A stretch of 64,000 nt of DNA from Haemonchus contortus. Taxonomy: Eukaryota > Nematoda > Chromadorea > Rhabditida > Trichostrongylidae. The notes beneath the pieces were generated by a model. That model was not told the origin of the DNA, did no database searches, and saw only the letters and a program-made list of their open reading frames with translations. Both the position numbers and the translations under genes were made by a program. Numbering within the stretch: position 1 is the first letter of the stretch; every line of letters begins with the position of its first letter. Shown here one piece after another: positions 1 through 12,900 of this stretch. Location of the stretch: contig LS997562.1 in NCBI GenBank assembly GCA_000469685.2, positions 40,438,345 through 40,502,344 on the forward strand, written 5' to 3'.

Positions 1-2
1 TG

Positions 3-149
3 ACTCCTGGCACATCAGTGACCGTCCTCCCTGTACAATCCATGGATGAAAGGGACTCTATGACGATTTTCAAATTTTTCAAAATGCTTTCTGCCATGAG
101 TGCGGACAGAAAGGTCCTAGATGAGTTTGTATCACAGGCAGAGCTCTGA
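3..149 (+). CDS. Putative 3'-terminal exon of a truncated gene
   Basis: An open frame runs from the left edge to a TGA at 147-149 (48 codons). The peptide is hydrophilic, ends in DEFVSQAEL and has a Ser/Thr/Asp-rich start followed by a Phe/Lys/Met segment. Codon use looks coding rather than random, and the frame stops just before AT-rich repeat DNA, as expected for a last exon. I do not recognise the family and cannot see a splice acceptor, which would lie outside the window. It could also be a chance ORF. Confidence 0.35.
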   Translation, partial: TPGTSVTVLPVQSMDERDSMTIFKFFKMLSAMSADRKVLDEFVSQAEL

Positions 150-282
150 GCGAGCCTTTGCAAGCGTGAATTCATCTGTTGCATGAGCAACTTGTTTTTT
201 CTTCAGCGATATCTATTTCCGCCTTGAATATTCACTGTGCGTAAAATATGGGTTGTTTATATAGAGGTGACTTAGTCATGCA

Positions 283-605
283 TAAAATCTCGTGAAATCG
301 AAGAAAAATTATACGAGGAATTGGGCCAATCACACGCTTCTGGACGACGTTCACGCTAGTTGTTTATTTACTTATTTATTTATTCTTTAATTAATTTATT
401 TATTTATTTATTATTTATTCGAGTATTTATTTGCTTATTTTTTATTTGAGCGACATGTCTTTCATCAACATCAAAGAAAAATTGTACGAGAAATTGGGCC
501 AATCACACGTTTATGGACGGATATTTGTATATTCATTTATTTATTTATTCCTTAATTTATTTGTTTATTATTTATTCGTGCATTTATTTGCTTATTTTAT
601 ATTTA
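283..605. repeat. Two-copy direct repeat with TTTATTTA runs
   Basis: A segment at about 302-350 (core GGGCCAATCACACG, preceded by GAAAAATT and followed by a TGGACG block) recurs at about 474-522 with few changes. Each copy is followed by a run of TTTATTTA-type AT-rich sequence, and a third partial GCGACATGTC unit starts near 607. This is an imperfect tandem duplication with a unit of roughly 170 bp. No coding potential is evident. Confidence 0.7.
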
Positions 606-3424
606 AGCGACATGTCCGACCTCAAAGTGGAGGTATCTAGCTAGAAATATTCAGTTGTGCATATAAATAAGTAGCTATTGGAAAAATAGAGATTTCTACA
701 CCCTGGTTTCCTGGAATTCTGGTAAATGAGTAGGCAAAAAGGTTTGTAATACTAGACTCGGGAAGATACTAATTATAGGGGAGTATCAGGGAAGCGAGCA
801 ATATTCAGCCGGTTTCTATGAACCTCACTAAACTGTACCATTGGTGGCAAAGTAAGAAATTAATAGGGGCCTGTCTGTAGGTCCATACTTACAAAATGAA
901 AGTCAACCTACAGCAATCTGTTACTTGAAGCTTCACTTTCGTGCTTATCCGCATATCAAATAACTTTACGACTCTTGTAAAAAAACCCCAACGGCTCACC
1001 AACACAAATTTTCCGGCATCAGTTTACCTATCGCTACTACTAACTAATATTAGTAGCCATGCGGAGTAGGCACATTTCTCTCATGCAAACTCTGCACCAT
1101 CAGTTTTTACAGTAATTACGCTTAAAATATGTGCTCCGATAAGATCATGATCAGAGCAGCCACCACGGATCTGTGGTCTGGGAGGTAGGGGTAGGGGAAG
1201 GGTTAACTGACCTCGCTTTAGATTGGGTTGATGTGAAATGAATGAATGCTCCCAGAATCTCGAGTTCCGGGTTTATGCTGTTTCTCCCATCACCTAGATG
1301 TTGGCTGAAATTCATAGTTGAAGGTGAGTGAGCAACATGTTGACAAATGGAAAGAAGTTTCACCGATATACCCATGCATCTTCACTGAAGTTACCCTTTG
1401 AAGAGTGTGGGAAGCAAAACAAAAACATTCTCTCCCCTTAAATTGGTCCCCTCTAGCTGATTGGCCCTACACTCACTCAGTCCTTTCGAAAAACGCATAG
1501 CATCGGTATTACTCAAATGAAAGGCTTCTTCCATTTTCCGTTTCCCTGCCATCAGTCAATGTAATGGTAGAAATAAAATCATGGAAAAACATATTTTGCA
1601 CTCTAGGCCCATTGTTGTCGCACAATCAGATGGATCACATAAGTGCAGTCTATTGAAAAAGAGCAGACCTCCACATCACAATTCATTACAGAGAGCTAGT
1701 TTTGGTGTTATGAAGTTGTAAAAGTCGTACTGTCGAATTTCCCCCCCCCCCCTAACCGACTTCCTAAATGACGATGACGCTCGTCTTTTGGTCGATTATG
1801 ATGATGTCATTGATAAGATCGTGGCTTGTTTGGTTTCCAGAAATCTCGGAACGATTGCCTAAGCTTAGTAGCAAGTGTTTGATCATACGTTACCCAGACA
1901 GGGGCATGTGGGAGAATGTTTCCAGCTGCTCCTCACTGTTCACGGTAACTCAGAAGACGATTGCGACTAATCGACGAACAAAACATTTTGTATATGAAAT
2001 GCATGGAAACGGATGAAAGGGTAACATCTTCTACTGACGTTCTTGAGGAAAACAGCCTGTTGAGCTTCCATCATATGAACTCATTACATGGAAGCCTTCA
2101 GGATGAGTGGCAGAGTGACGGGCAAGTCTGTTGACAATGAGAAACACCATAGTTAAACGCTACTCTGTACTCAGACCTCAAAATTTCGGACCACCAGTCT
2201 TACAGAACTCTAGACCAATGAATGAAATGACTCAAGCCTGACCTCTTGGAAGCCGTGGGACCTGACGAGAGGGGAGGGAAAGGGGGGGGGGAAGGAAGTT
2301 GTTTAGCTTTTTATGTTTTGCCTTTGCCAGAGCATATGTACATAGTCGAAGGGTGATAATCGGGAGCTTTTTCCGTCAGGCACAATCTCTCAAGTTTCTT
2401 GATTTTGTCACAAAATTATGACCCTCTCCTCCTATAATCAAGGAAATTGCTATAATCAGGGTAACTGTTAGCTGAACTCAAAATACCAACGCAAACTTTG
2501 CTCCTTAAATTCTGATCTAATTCGTAGAACAGCCAGATAAGATTTCTTTTGAACCTTTTTAGGAACTTTTGATTTTCGCCTTATAGACTGATTAACGCGA
2601 CCGTCAAGAAAGGCGTTCAATATATTGGGGCCGCTTTGACTTTCTAATCGTTACTCCCTTCCCACAATACTACTGGTTGACAGAGTTTACGATTAGAGCC
2701 TCGATGGTACTATAAATTTGTTGAGCCTGACTGACAACCATTCTCAATCGATAAGACCCAATTTTACCAAATTTTTACTCTGCAACGTTCTCGATGGCTC
2801 TCACAATTAGAGAAGAATCGATTCAAAAGCTAACGAGTAGAGTAACTAAGTAACGTAGGTGGTTGTTATTGATGATTCCTCAATTAGATAATGCGACATG
2901 TCGCCAACTAGCGCTATCCTTTCCTGCACCCTCACATTTACTCTGCCTTAAAACTAGAGTTCTATTTCCTTGAATAATTGAAGGAATTGACGAAGACAGA
3001 AAGTATTAGAATCCCTTTATGATAGCCTTTTTGGCCTGTTTTTTCTTCCTGATTGAGGCATTCTGTTTAACCAGCTCATTTAAAATATTGGTTCAATATA
3101 TTCCACAAAAAAAGGCGAAAATAGTTTGGACTATGACTTTTTGCGACCTAATTTTGCCAATTCAATTATAACTACTCGACTGAGTTACCTCATTCTTTAA
3201 CAGTACACGTCGCGAATTTCGCTACTTCATTTATATTTTGAAAGTTTCATTTTCATTTTTTCTTTGGAAAATTTCTTTGAAAAAAATATTCTTAAATCAA
3301 GAAATTCCCCAAATCAAGAAAACTCAAGAGGTTTGCGAGAAATAAAGCAAAACTATCTTTCAACCTCGGCATTTTATGCAGAAGAATTAGGTCTTTGGCG
3401 TCAATCAAACCCGCATTTAGAATG

Positions 3425-3535
3425 GGCTCACAGGATGAAAAGCTTAGTTGGCTCAGGCAGATACCGAGCCGGGATTTGAAACCGTTACCATGCGTGTATG
3501 ATAGTGCGCCTCTTACCACTTCCCCTTTGTCCTAT
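3425..3535 (-). repeat. SINE-like repeat, family 1 (tRNA-derived head)
   Basis: Read on the minus strand, an A-box-like GAAGTGGTAAGAG is followed about 40 nt later by a B-box-like GGTTTCAAATCC, then a CTCGGTATCTGCC body. The same order and body recur at about 5690-5845 and 17130-17290 (minus) and, with a longer tail, near 12000-12290 and 7725-7925 (plus). Internal RNA polymerase III promoter boxes plus dispersed copies are the hallmark of tRNA-derived SINEs. This copy appears truncated. Confidence 0.55.
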
Positions 3536-3924
3536 TTATGTTAGATCATATCCGCCAAGATTAGATTTTCTGGTGCATATAGTAATAGTTCCATTTAAGA
3601 CGGACTAAGCTTCCTAGAACAGGGACAACCAAAGCTTTTTATTTTGATACTTCACAATATATGTCGTGAGAATGGAAGCTACCAATTTGTTGTTCAATAT
3701 TATACATTGTGGTCATAAGGGCGTGTCTTTTGGACGATACTGTTATTGAAAATAAGGCTAATTATCTCCCCTGGCACAGAGACAGCTCGACAAGGATCTC
3801 GCTGAAAAGGTTCATTCGTAGCCCCGCCCAGACCCGCCCTCTTCGTGCTGAGCCGCTTGTTCAGCAGTCCATCGTCGCAGCTTTCATTTCATCGTCTATT
3901 GAATTCCTGTGATTCCCATTTCAC

Positions 3925-6900
3925 ATGCACAATGATTACGAATTTCCCAGTCATCGTTTGGACCTTCCAACAGAACGTAAGTTATCGTATTCTCCTATGA
4001 TTACTTGTTAGTTCTTGACCTATGTAGGTACTGTAGTTCCAGAACATGATCAACGCTGTCCACTTGGTGGTCAATATGGCGATTTGGGTTGGTTTGCATT
4101 GCAATCGACGATCACTTTATTGAATTTCAGTGCCATTGTGATGAACATTTTCTTTATGGTAATATGTGGGGTGAGTGCTTAAATTTTTCATTGTTTAATA
4201 TTTAATTTGGAGAAAAATAATTTCAAATGTGTTGAAAACTCCGAGGTTACAAATTTGTAAGCCAGGATTTCGCAAACAGCTTTAGAAAAAATTTTTTTTG
4301 GAGAAATCTCAGCGAACTCGTGAAATACATACCTTTGGAGAATCACCTCGCAGTTAATTCCGACTTATTTTATGAGTAGAGTAAGTAATAAACCACAAAA
4401 CGAAGGGGTCTCCAGAAAAACAGTAGTATTCCTCGAGCAAGTGACTACCAAAGAGATGTATATGGCCATGAATATGTCAACTTTTTCCTATAATTCCGAT
4501 TCTTACAAACTGATGCTTGATGCCAACTTAACTATCCCCTTGGAGATAGCTATTATGCACATACATAGCTTCCTCGACCATGGGAAGTTTCAATCTTTGG
4601 AAAAATGCTATGTTGCTTCTTAGCACCACTTCATCCTCACTCAACTTTCGAGGCAGCAAATGGGAATTCCTCAGATTTTCCTACTCACAGGGTATTTCCA
4701 ACATGGAGAGCATAGTCACCGACAACAACAAATAACAAAAAAAAACAGTTCAGCACGTTTGTCTGTTTTTGGTTTATCAGTGACCCATCTTCGATTAGAG
4801 GGGTAAAGATTCCAGTTTGAAAGTAACCAGTCCTTTGTGTATTACCACGAAGATAAAAAAAATCACCCTAACATCCCCGCTACTATAATTTCGCTCAAAT
4901 AAAGAGGGAATGGCTCATCCCTATAGGGTTTTTATTTACTTCATTGCTATCTAAGGCGTTTCCATAGTGAACGATGTTGTTAATGAATATAAAACCTCAC
5001 TAAAATATAAAAATTGAAGTATAATTGTAAAAATTCATGCAAATTAAGTTTGGATGCTAGGATTATTTTTTCGTCGCCTACATGATATTCTCTCCTCTTA
5101 AAACTGAGATTTAACATTACGTGTTTGTTTATTTATTTGTTCAATTATTTACCTATTTACTTTTCCGTATTTCAATCTATTAGTGAGTTGTAATCATTGA
5201 GTAGAACAGCTAAAAAAAATTCGTACAATCGTGAATATCTCAGGGAAAAAGCTGTTGTTGAGCTAACATGTACCTACTGCTCATAGAAGCGGAATGAGTA
5301 CCCATGCAGATAGCGATTTTTTCCATACACTTGAATAACTAGCTATTGAAAATTAATGGTAACATCCTGAAAAAGAACACTTCCAGCCAACACATCCACA
5401 AATAGAAGAAGATATTCAATTCATAAAAGTAAAGAGTACACACTGTCAAAAAATGACTATGGGAGAAGATAAATTTGATAGAAAAAAATCTAAAACCTTT
5501 GGCTCTGAGCCAATCTAAAGCTTTTTTCCTTGGATACTTTACGATTGTACGAAACCTTGGGCGTTCATCAACCCTGTTTTTTTGACTGCGTCCAGGCATT
5601 CGACTTTAATTCAGAATTTTAGTGACATATCGAATTGACGTGGCATGTCGACAATTACTTGTGCTTTACTTTCATTCTCCCAAACTCGCCTGGAAGGATG
5701 AGAGTAGCTCCCTCCAAAGAATAACTCGAAAAGGATGGAAGGATAGGTTGATCTGGGCGGATACCGAAATCGGGATTCAATCCACTGACCATGCGCGCGT
5801 GATAATGGGCCATGGCCACTGCACCAACTCCGCCCTGACTTGATAAAGTGAAAACATATTCAAATGTGGATTTGGCTACTTGAAATAATTGTGAAATTCA
5901 AGAACAAATAATATATTCAATTAAATAACCAATTACTGAAAACACTTCATAAATTCAACGGAGAAGAAATAATTTCCGGCGGAAGAATTTTCAGTTAAAA
6001 TTAATTGGCAAATTCAACAAAAAAAAAATATATATATATAATCAAAAAACAGGTCATTCAATGTAAATAGCAAGGTTAATTCAAGAATTTTACTTGTTCA
6101 AAAGGTTCCTATTAAAATTGAACGATAATCTCATAAATTAAGTTAGTGATAACCTTCCGAGTAGGTTCAGACAATCGCTAAGCAATAGGGGAAAATCAAG
6201 GACTGTGTTCAATGGGTCTAGACCCTGAATATTGGTTTGGCCAATTAGTAGCTAATGATGTTTGTTGTTTATTGATGCCGTAAGATGCAAATCATTCGGT
6301 CTTTGATCGAACTCAGCACGAGTCCCAGTCCCGAGGAATGATGAAGAGTGGACTTTGTGTTCAATAATGTACGACGTTTGCGCGGACGGGTAGAATGCTT
6401 GAATGGACGGAGAGATATGCAGGAAGACGGAAAGCTCCCGTACGTGTCGAAAGTCATTACTACATAGAATAGGGAAGTCAAGTTCCAAGGGATCTACACA
6501 AACAATGCATCAGGGAAACCAAACAGGGAGAGAGAGTGAGGGGTTGCAGGTGAAAAATATTTCTGCATATTGCTCATCTGCTTTTTTAATCAAAAATCGG
6601 CTTAGGCTTCCCTTTTATAATTATTATTGGCATGCTAATTAATCGCGTCAAAAGCCATCCGCGGTATGTCGGCTATTGATCAACAAGAACGGCCGTCTCG
6701 TGCATCCCCGGAGAACGAGCTTGCTCAAGTTGTTCAGGAATTTTGCTTCAGTCCCTGTTAGGGATCCGAATGGTTGCAGGACATAAAAGATTGTTTTGTT
6801 GCTCAAAGGAGACAGTAGTCAAGACACCGCGCCATGTCATAGGCGCCAGGACTTAGCTACATACCAACTGCAGAGCACTGAGGAATTGGCCCGAGTCCGA

Positions 6901-9900
6901 TGCCCTGATAAGCGGTTCGGGATTCAAAAAAATAATCAGACAACACTAAATACCTTCACTCTCCGCCTCAAAAAAGGATGGACCTCATGGCGGCTTCGTT
7001 TCCCGAGAATTGCTTCGCACATAGGGCAAGGTCGAGTGTTCCCAGTTGACCACAAGAGTTCAACATGTTCCTTCGAAAGTAACCCCCACTTTCAAAGAGT
7101 CGTGGGGGTATCCATGACGTGTACGTGACGTGAATTCGTTGGAGCAGAAAGTTCGCTGAGCCTGAAACGGAGAACGGCGTGCCTGTTTTTCCCGGTTAAT
7201 CATGGGACATTGGCTGTTGGCTGCAAAATCCTAGTCAAGCTTGATACCCACCCAGCCAAAGGTCTCTGGGGTTCTATGTAGGTCAAATCCCAATGCTTGA
7301 CGGAAGACAGCATAAAGTGCGATATGAATGAGTACTTTAAAGGGTACACTGGTTCAAGATGACAGTGTATACTGGTTAAAAAAGGGACTCCAAAAAAGAA
7401 ATACAGAAAATAAATCCCTATACAGCTCTATTGACAAGTCCTGCAGAAAGTATGCAGAATGTACTAAGAAGGGCAGGGGACTATGCTACTTTGTTGGTGT
7501 TCTGGAATAAAGCCTTTCATGTATGTGTGATCAAGTATAATCGAAATTGGTGCGACAGATATCATTAACTAGGGATGTACATTCACCAACCTAAACATGA
7601 ATTTTTATTACTCCCGAAGTCATTCGGAGAAAAATGTCTAAAAGAATTCGACCTCTCAGTTTTAGAAGGAATTTGAATCGCTATGTAATTTTTGTTTTAT
7701 AAATTAAGGATTTTAAAAGGTCAATTAAACCTCCTATCTCTCCTAGGTCGGTTAAATGATATCACACTAGCTTGGAAGAATAAAAACACTGGCTTGTACT
7801 TTGGCTGGTCGCCTCGAGCCATTCTATTAGCCACATACACTTCAAACCCCCACAATTCTGAATGGAAGTCGGATTCGGGGTGCATTCCCTGTCTAAACCG
7901 ATTACGTCGAAAGACTTCATTCTTCATTATTTAATTGAAAAATAATTTGGAAATATTTAGCGTTCTGGTGTAATGCATAAAAATATGAGACTAATGCTGT
8001 CGACGATCTCGTTGTGTTTGGCAGTAAATGCTGGAGCCGGTCTACTCTACAATACTTACTTCATGTATCTAGGAATTCATGGATTCCCAAAGGAAGCCCA
8101 GCGAAAGTACGGTCAATTCGATTTTGTTTTTTCTCTTTCGATTTTTTTGCTGATTTTTTATTGGTTCAGCTGGCACAGCCGCAGCGACTGCTTTGTACGT
8201 GCATTTCCTTAACCTTCAGGGAAACACCATTAGGAACGTTTTTCGAGAACTTCCCTCCCCCCGAATTGTGAATTTCTAGCTTTTCAGAGAAATGGCATAG
8301 CCCAACCAATTTTTGATACTCTTCGGAAGAACTGAATTACCTAGTGGTAGAGGATGTAATGGTTGATGACTCAAAAAAGACCGATTCCATGGTTTCATAG
8401 ATTTCGAGACAATAGAGTCACTATCCTCTCGGGACCTTGACAAATGAGTGGTTGCTAGGTTGCTTATTTCACGACGTTTAACCCATGTCTTCTCAGAAGC
8501 TTGACAAAAGGACACACAAATCAGGGTAGAAAGAATGAGAACAAAGAGTAGAAGTAAGCTGTGGGGAAAGGGAAGAGGAAAAAGTGGGAGAAAGCAAAAA
8601 GAGTGATCAGGAAAGGACCAGTCATCAATTAGACCTGAAATATCCGGAACGGAACTTTACAAATAGAAACTATTTCAGATTTTTGAGTATTCTCCTGGAC
8701 AAAAAAAGTTTTTTGAGACCACCTCAACATTTTTTGGTTATTTTTCACTCTGTAATTGTAAAATCTTTGGCGATAGTGAGAGCCACCGGTCCGCTTCATT
8801 TCACTCGAGCCTATTCCCTTTTTCTGGAAGTTTGTGTCAAAGTTTTCTGAGGCTTTCCCAGACTTTCGGAATTATCCATAACTCCAGAAATGTACATTGA
8901 TCACTACCCCTTCCATTCAAAAATGAGGTAAAGGAAAAAAGATAATAAGAGCATTAAGGCAGAATACGTGAAACTTGCTTGTCTCTACCTTTTTTCTTCC
9001 TTATGCATCTTATATGGTATTTCTTTGAAATAGATTTGAAGAAAAGAATAGAAAAATAGAAAAATATATTAGAAATAGATCTACCTTAACCATGTCCCTC
9101 TAGAAATGAGGAAAAGCTCAAAAGATCGCATTTTCCTAATCCTGCCCCATCAACTGCTGCGCTCATCATCTGCATTTATTTCCGGGAGGTTAATGCAATT
9201 ACTTAGAGCCACTCTTCCTAAGCTCAAACAGGTCAGCATGCAAAATGCTAAGCCAAATGTAGGCACGAGAAGATCGTCCTTGCGTTTGTCTGTTCAGCAT
9301 TTTGCAACTCCAAGGCTCCCACATTGTCTATTTTCCCTTTCGAATTTTTTTTCCACGGGGGATTAAAAAATTCATCGTCTACATCTTCACACAGACGACG
9401 CCCATAGAGCATCAATTATATGTCCGCACTACTTATCAATATGCAGCCCATAGAATTAAAGTCTGTTTCTACCAATCTCCCCTTTTGCGAAGATTCTCCG
9501 CGGGAATGCAACTGGAAGAAAAAACACTGAAATGGACATATGGGAGCCCTTTATGTCATTCTGTAGGTTCCACATGCATCCGATCAATCCAACGATTCAT
9601 GAAATAAAAATCGAACCAATGAAATCTTCCGAATAAATCGTCTTCTACTGAGAAGCACTTGTCGCCGTCATTGCTCCCAGGAAACAAATCGATAAGTCAT
9701 ATTGGCCTTTTCATTTCCGCTTAGAAGCCCTTATGAGAGGAACTCAATTGGTTTTCCATCTCGGCTTTGTGATATCCGATTTCATGGTGGTGGTGCTGTT
9801 GGCGTTGAGTTAAGGTGACGCCCCACGTCAACGTGGGACGCACAATAAATTATTCAACAACCTCTGCACCCCTTCACGATGGTCTCCTGATTGAGTATAC

Positions 9901-12900
9901 GCCATGGATTTCCTTCCGGGTATAACCAATCGAATCAGAGCCTTTAACCAAGGAACCTCTTCCATGGGCGGAATTGGCACTTAGCTAGTTCTCAAACGTG
10001 GCTCATCATCACGTTTCGTACGTAGTAACAGTATGGGTGTCGGTTGGGCGAGTTTCCCGGACCAAATGTATGTGGAATTTCTAGGCGATGAGCTTGGGCC
10101 CATCGAGTCAAAATGAATTTTGAAGGAATCGGGTGAAATTCTGATTCCCACTTCTTTTTTCAGAATTATTCAGCCCAAAATTATCCTTTGATGCATAGCA
10201 AAACTAAACTGTTGAAAACTGTCAACTCTGCTAAGCTATCTAACAGACCCTTCTGGTACACGTAGGGCTCCAGTTCCGTCCCAGGCTGAAATTTCGTCCA
10301 TGACTCGCCAACCTTGTGAGACTTTCGGGAATCGCAAACCGCGGCGAAATAACAGCCCTTAGCAAAACATCAAGTCAAAACATTGCTATTCATAGGCCCA
10401 TAGTTTATGAGAGAAAGAGAGTAAATAATTAAATGTAAATGTGTCACTGTTGACGAGAAAGAAGTTCCCCCTTTTAAGCCTTTAGGATTCCATTATTTTG
10501 AGTCAGCCAACGTCAAATGGTCGGAACATAGAAGAGCTTCGTAATGAGTTTTTATGAATGGTACTCTATTAGGGCATCATTCACTTCCCACCGTTCCACA
10601 AGGCTCCCCTGACTACGTCAAGGAATAGTCAGTCACGTCATGTCGCTAGGAGAAACGCTGTCGCTAATCTCAAAGCCGATTCTTGGTCGAAAGAGAGATG
10701 AGGGAGCAACGGATTTGTTGGAAAGTAATGATCTCAAAGACTCCAGAACGTTTATAGGGGACGTTTCTATCATGAACGATTGAATATATAACAGAAAGAT
10801 GAAAAACTGTTTTTCTAGGTAAAGACTAAATTTAAGCAAATATTTTAAACATACTTTATCATATCCCAAGTTCTTTGTCTATGTTGAGAGGCCCAGTTGA
10901 ATGCAACATTTGCACAGTTACATATTAGTGATGAATTTTAGAAAAGTTTTAGAACTATTCCTTAAGCTGACATTGAAGCGTGACAACTTCCATAGAATTA
11001 GCAAAGAAATCGAAACCCATTCATCCTTGACCCTCTATTATTATTGTTACTACAGCCTTTCACAAGACTACCGATTTATGGACAAGACATCAGTTTCGTA
11101 TGAGTCTTGAACCCGTACTTGTACTTTTCGGGCCCGGAAATCATAAGTACGGGTTCGAGTCTCGTCCAAGACTGAGGTTTTTTTCCATAAATCGCAAATC
11201 TTACAAGACTTCCCGCCGATAGCATATTGCGGCGAAATAACAGCAGTTAACAAAATATCAAATCAAAAGCCATTATCTTTATATTAAGCTATCGTAGAAG
11301 TGAATAAACATCTCGTTGACTATTATACCTACTTGTGGGATAAGCCAGTTAGCTGATTCAAACGAGAGCCTAACCACACCTCACGCAACTGGATTAGGAT
11401 AGCCGATTTTTGGATAGACCGAAGATTCATCTGGCATGGATGGATTCAATCGTTGTCTACGATACAGTAGCAGTTACACAGCAATTCAGATGGCTTTTTC
11501 ACTAACCGTTTTGTTACTCTTTGAGTTCATATCGATAGACAAGAATAAGTCCGAAAAAGCCGGCTCCTCTAGGTTCTTTACATTTTTTCGAAACTTTTTC
11601 ATTGTATCATATTTCTTATTTCCTAGATTCCAGATTTCTCAACACTGTAAAGACTTTATTTTCTTTCAATATTCCCTATCGAATTGGTCCTGATGAGTCT
11701 ATTCATCAACGACCAATTCGTGAAGATGTCAACGTGGAGTTATTCATCGCTATTGATGGCCACTAAAAGAACCCTGGCGTTCATTCATGTACATATGTCT
11801 GGCACACACGGAAGAGAAGACTCGCTCTCAAGACTCGGAAGAAACAGAAAATTCAAAAAAAAACCTTATTCAAACTTAGATATATATTTTTTTTGATAAG
11901 AACATTTGAAAAGATCAATTAAATGAGCGTTAACTTTCCTTAACTCTTTTGGAGACTCAACATTTCTTTCTGAGCATCGCCCATCAGCTAGACGCCCTGC
12001 CCTGTCTTTTCTAGGTGAATCAATTAACAGACAGGTCACGAGTTCGAATCCTAGATCGACATCCCTTTTGGCCGACCAAGCCTTCCATCTCTCCTGTGTC
12101 GATTAACTGGTACCAGACTCGTCTGGGAGAGTAAAAATACTGACTTGTACCGTAAGTCAGCTGGGCACCGCAAGTCATAGGCCACATAAGCCTACGCATT
12201 CAATACGCCACTACAACTCTGATTGGAAGTCGAATGCGGGGCGCACTTATCAGACGGGATTGATTCACGCCACAATACTCTACCCTTTATCCTTTTTAAT
12301 TTATTTACATATAAACATTACATTCATTTTGTACTTATAATTTTATGGCGCCTTTTTATTTATATATAGTATTCGTCTATATATTCTTCTTCTGGGCTCT
12401 TTTGCTTTCATAACTACTGATTATTGCAGCAGCAAACAAAACAATCAACAGCGATAATCATCTGTTAGCGAAAACCGCACAGATAATAAGCAGTTGGCAA
12501 AACAAAGTCAATGAATAAACAAGTGGGATCTGTCTAAGCATAAGGCTTTGCCCATAGGGGGCTTAGCAAATTATACGAACGGCACCACCGGGAAGTCTAT
12601 TGAATAGGCGCAAAGCCTTGATAGTGCAGAAGATGTGCAAGACGCTCACATAACTTAGGTTCAAATCCCATCTTAAACTGAACATTCCGCCCATAACTCG
12701 GTCGTTTATGACTAAATAGTGAAGTACCGTCAGGAGCTGGCAGAAAATGGTAGGATCCCGGAATTCGTCGCAATCCCCTGATCCCTGAAAACCTTGTGGA
12801 GAATGGGATTTACAAAAGTACCAGATGACCCTGCTGGTAGCTGTTCTACAAGTAATAAAGTAGATGCGCCATGAAAATCCACTGAATCACCACAACAATA

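Larger units (their letters stand above)
150..3924. other. Intergenic region upstream of the chemoreceptor gene
   Basis: No convincing exon was found on either strand. The stretch holds AT-rich direct repeats near its left end, a C11-12 homopolymer near 1741-1752, a G-rich tract near 2281-2290, and a SINE-like copy at about 3425-3535. The short ORFs here lack splice context and recognisable motifs. Promoter elements for the gene starting at 3925 must lie near its right end, but none could be defined. Confidence 0.5.

Noticed and set aside
8171..8195. Possible 25-nt microexon in chemoreceptor intron 3
   Set aside because: Exon 3 (ending 8106) joins exon 4 (12943) directly in phase and gives a continuous receptor; the microexon would add an unneeded segment.
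11075..11200. Possible tRNA gene (GGGTTCGAGTCTC B-box)
   Set aside because: The sequence folds as a long palindrome instead of a cloverleaf and matches a dispersed repeat family.
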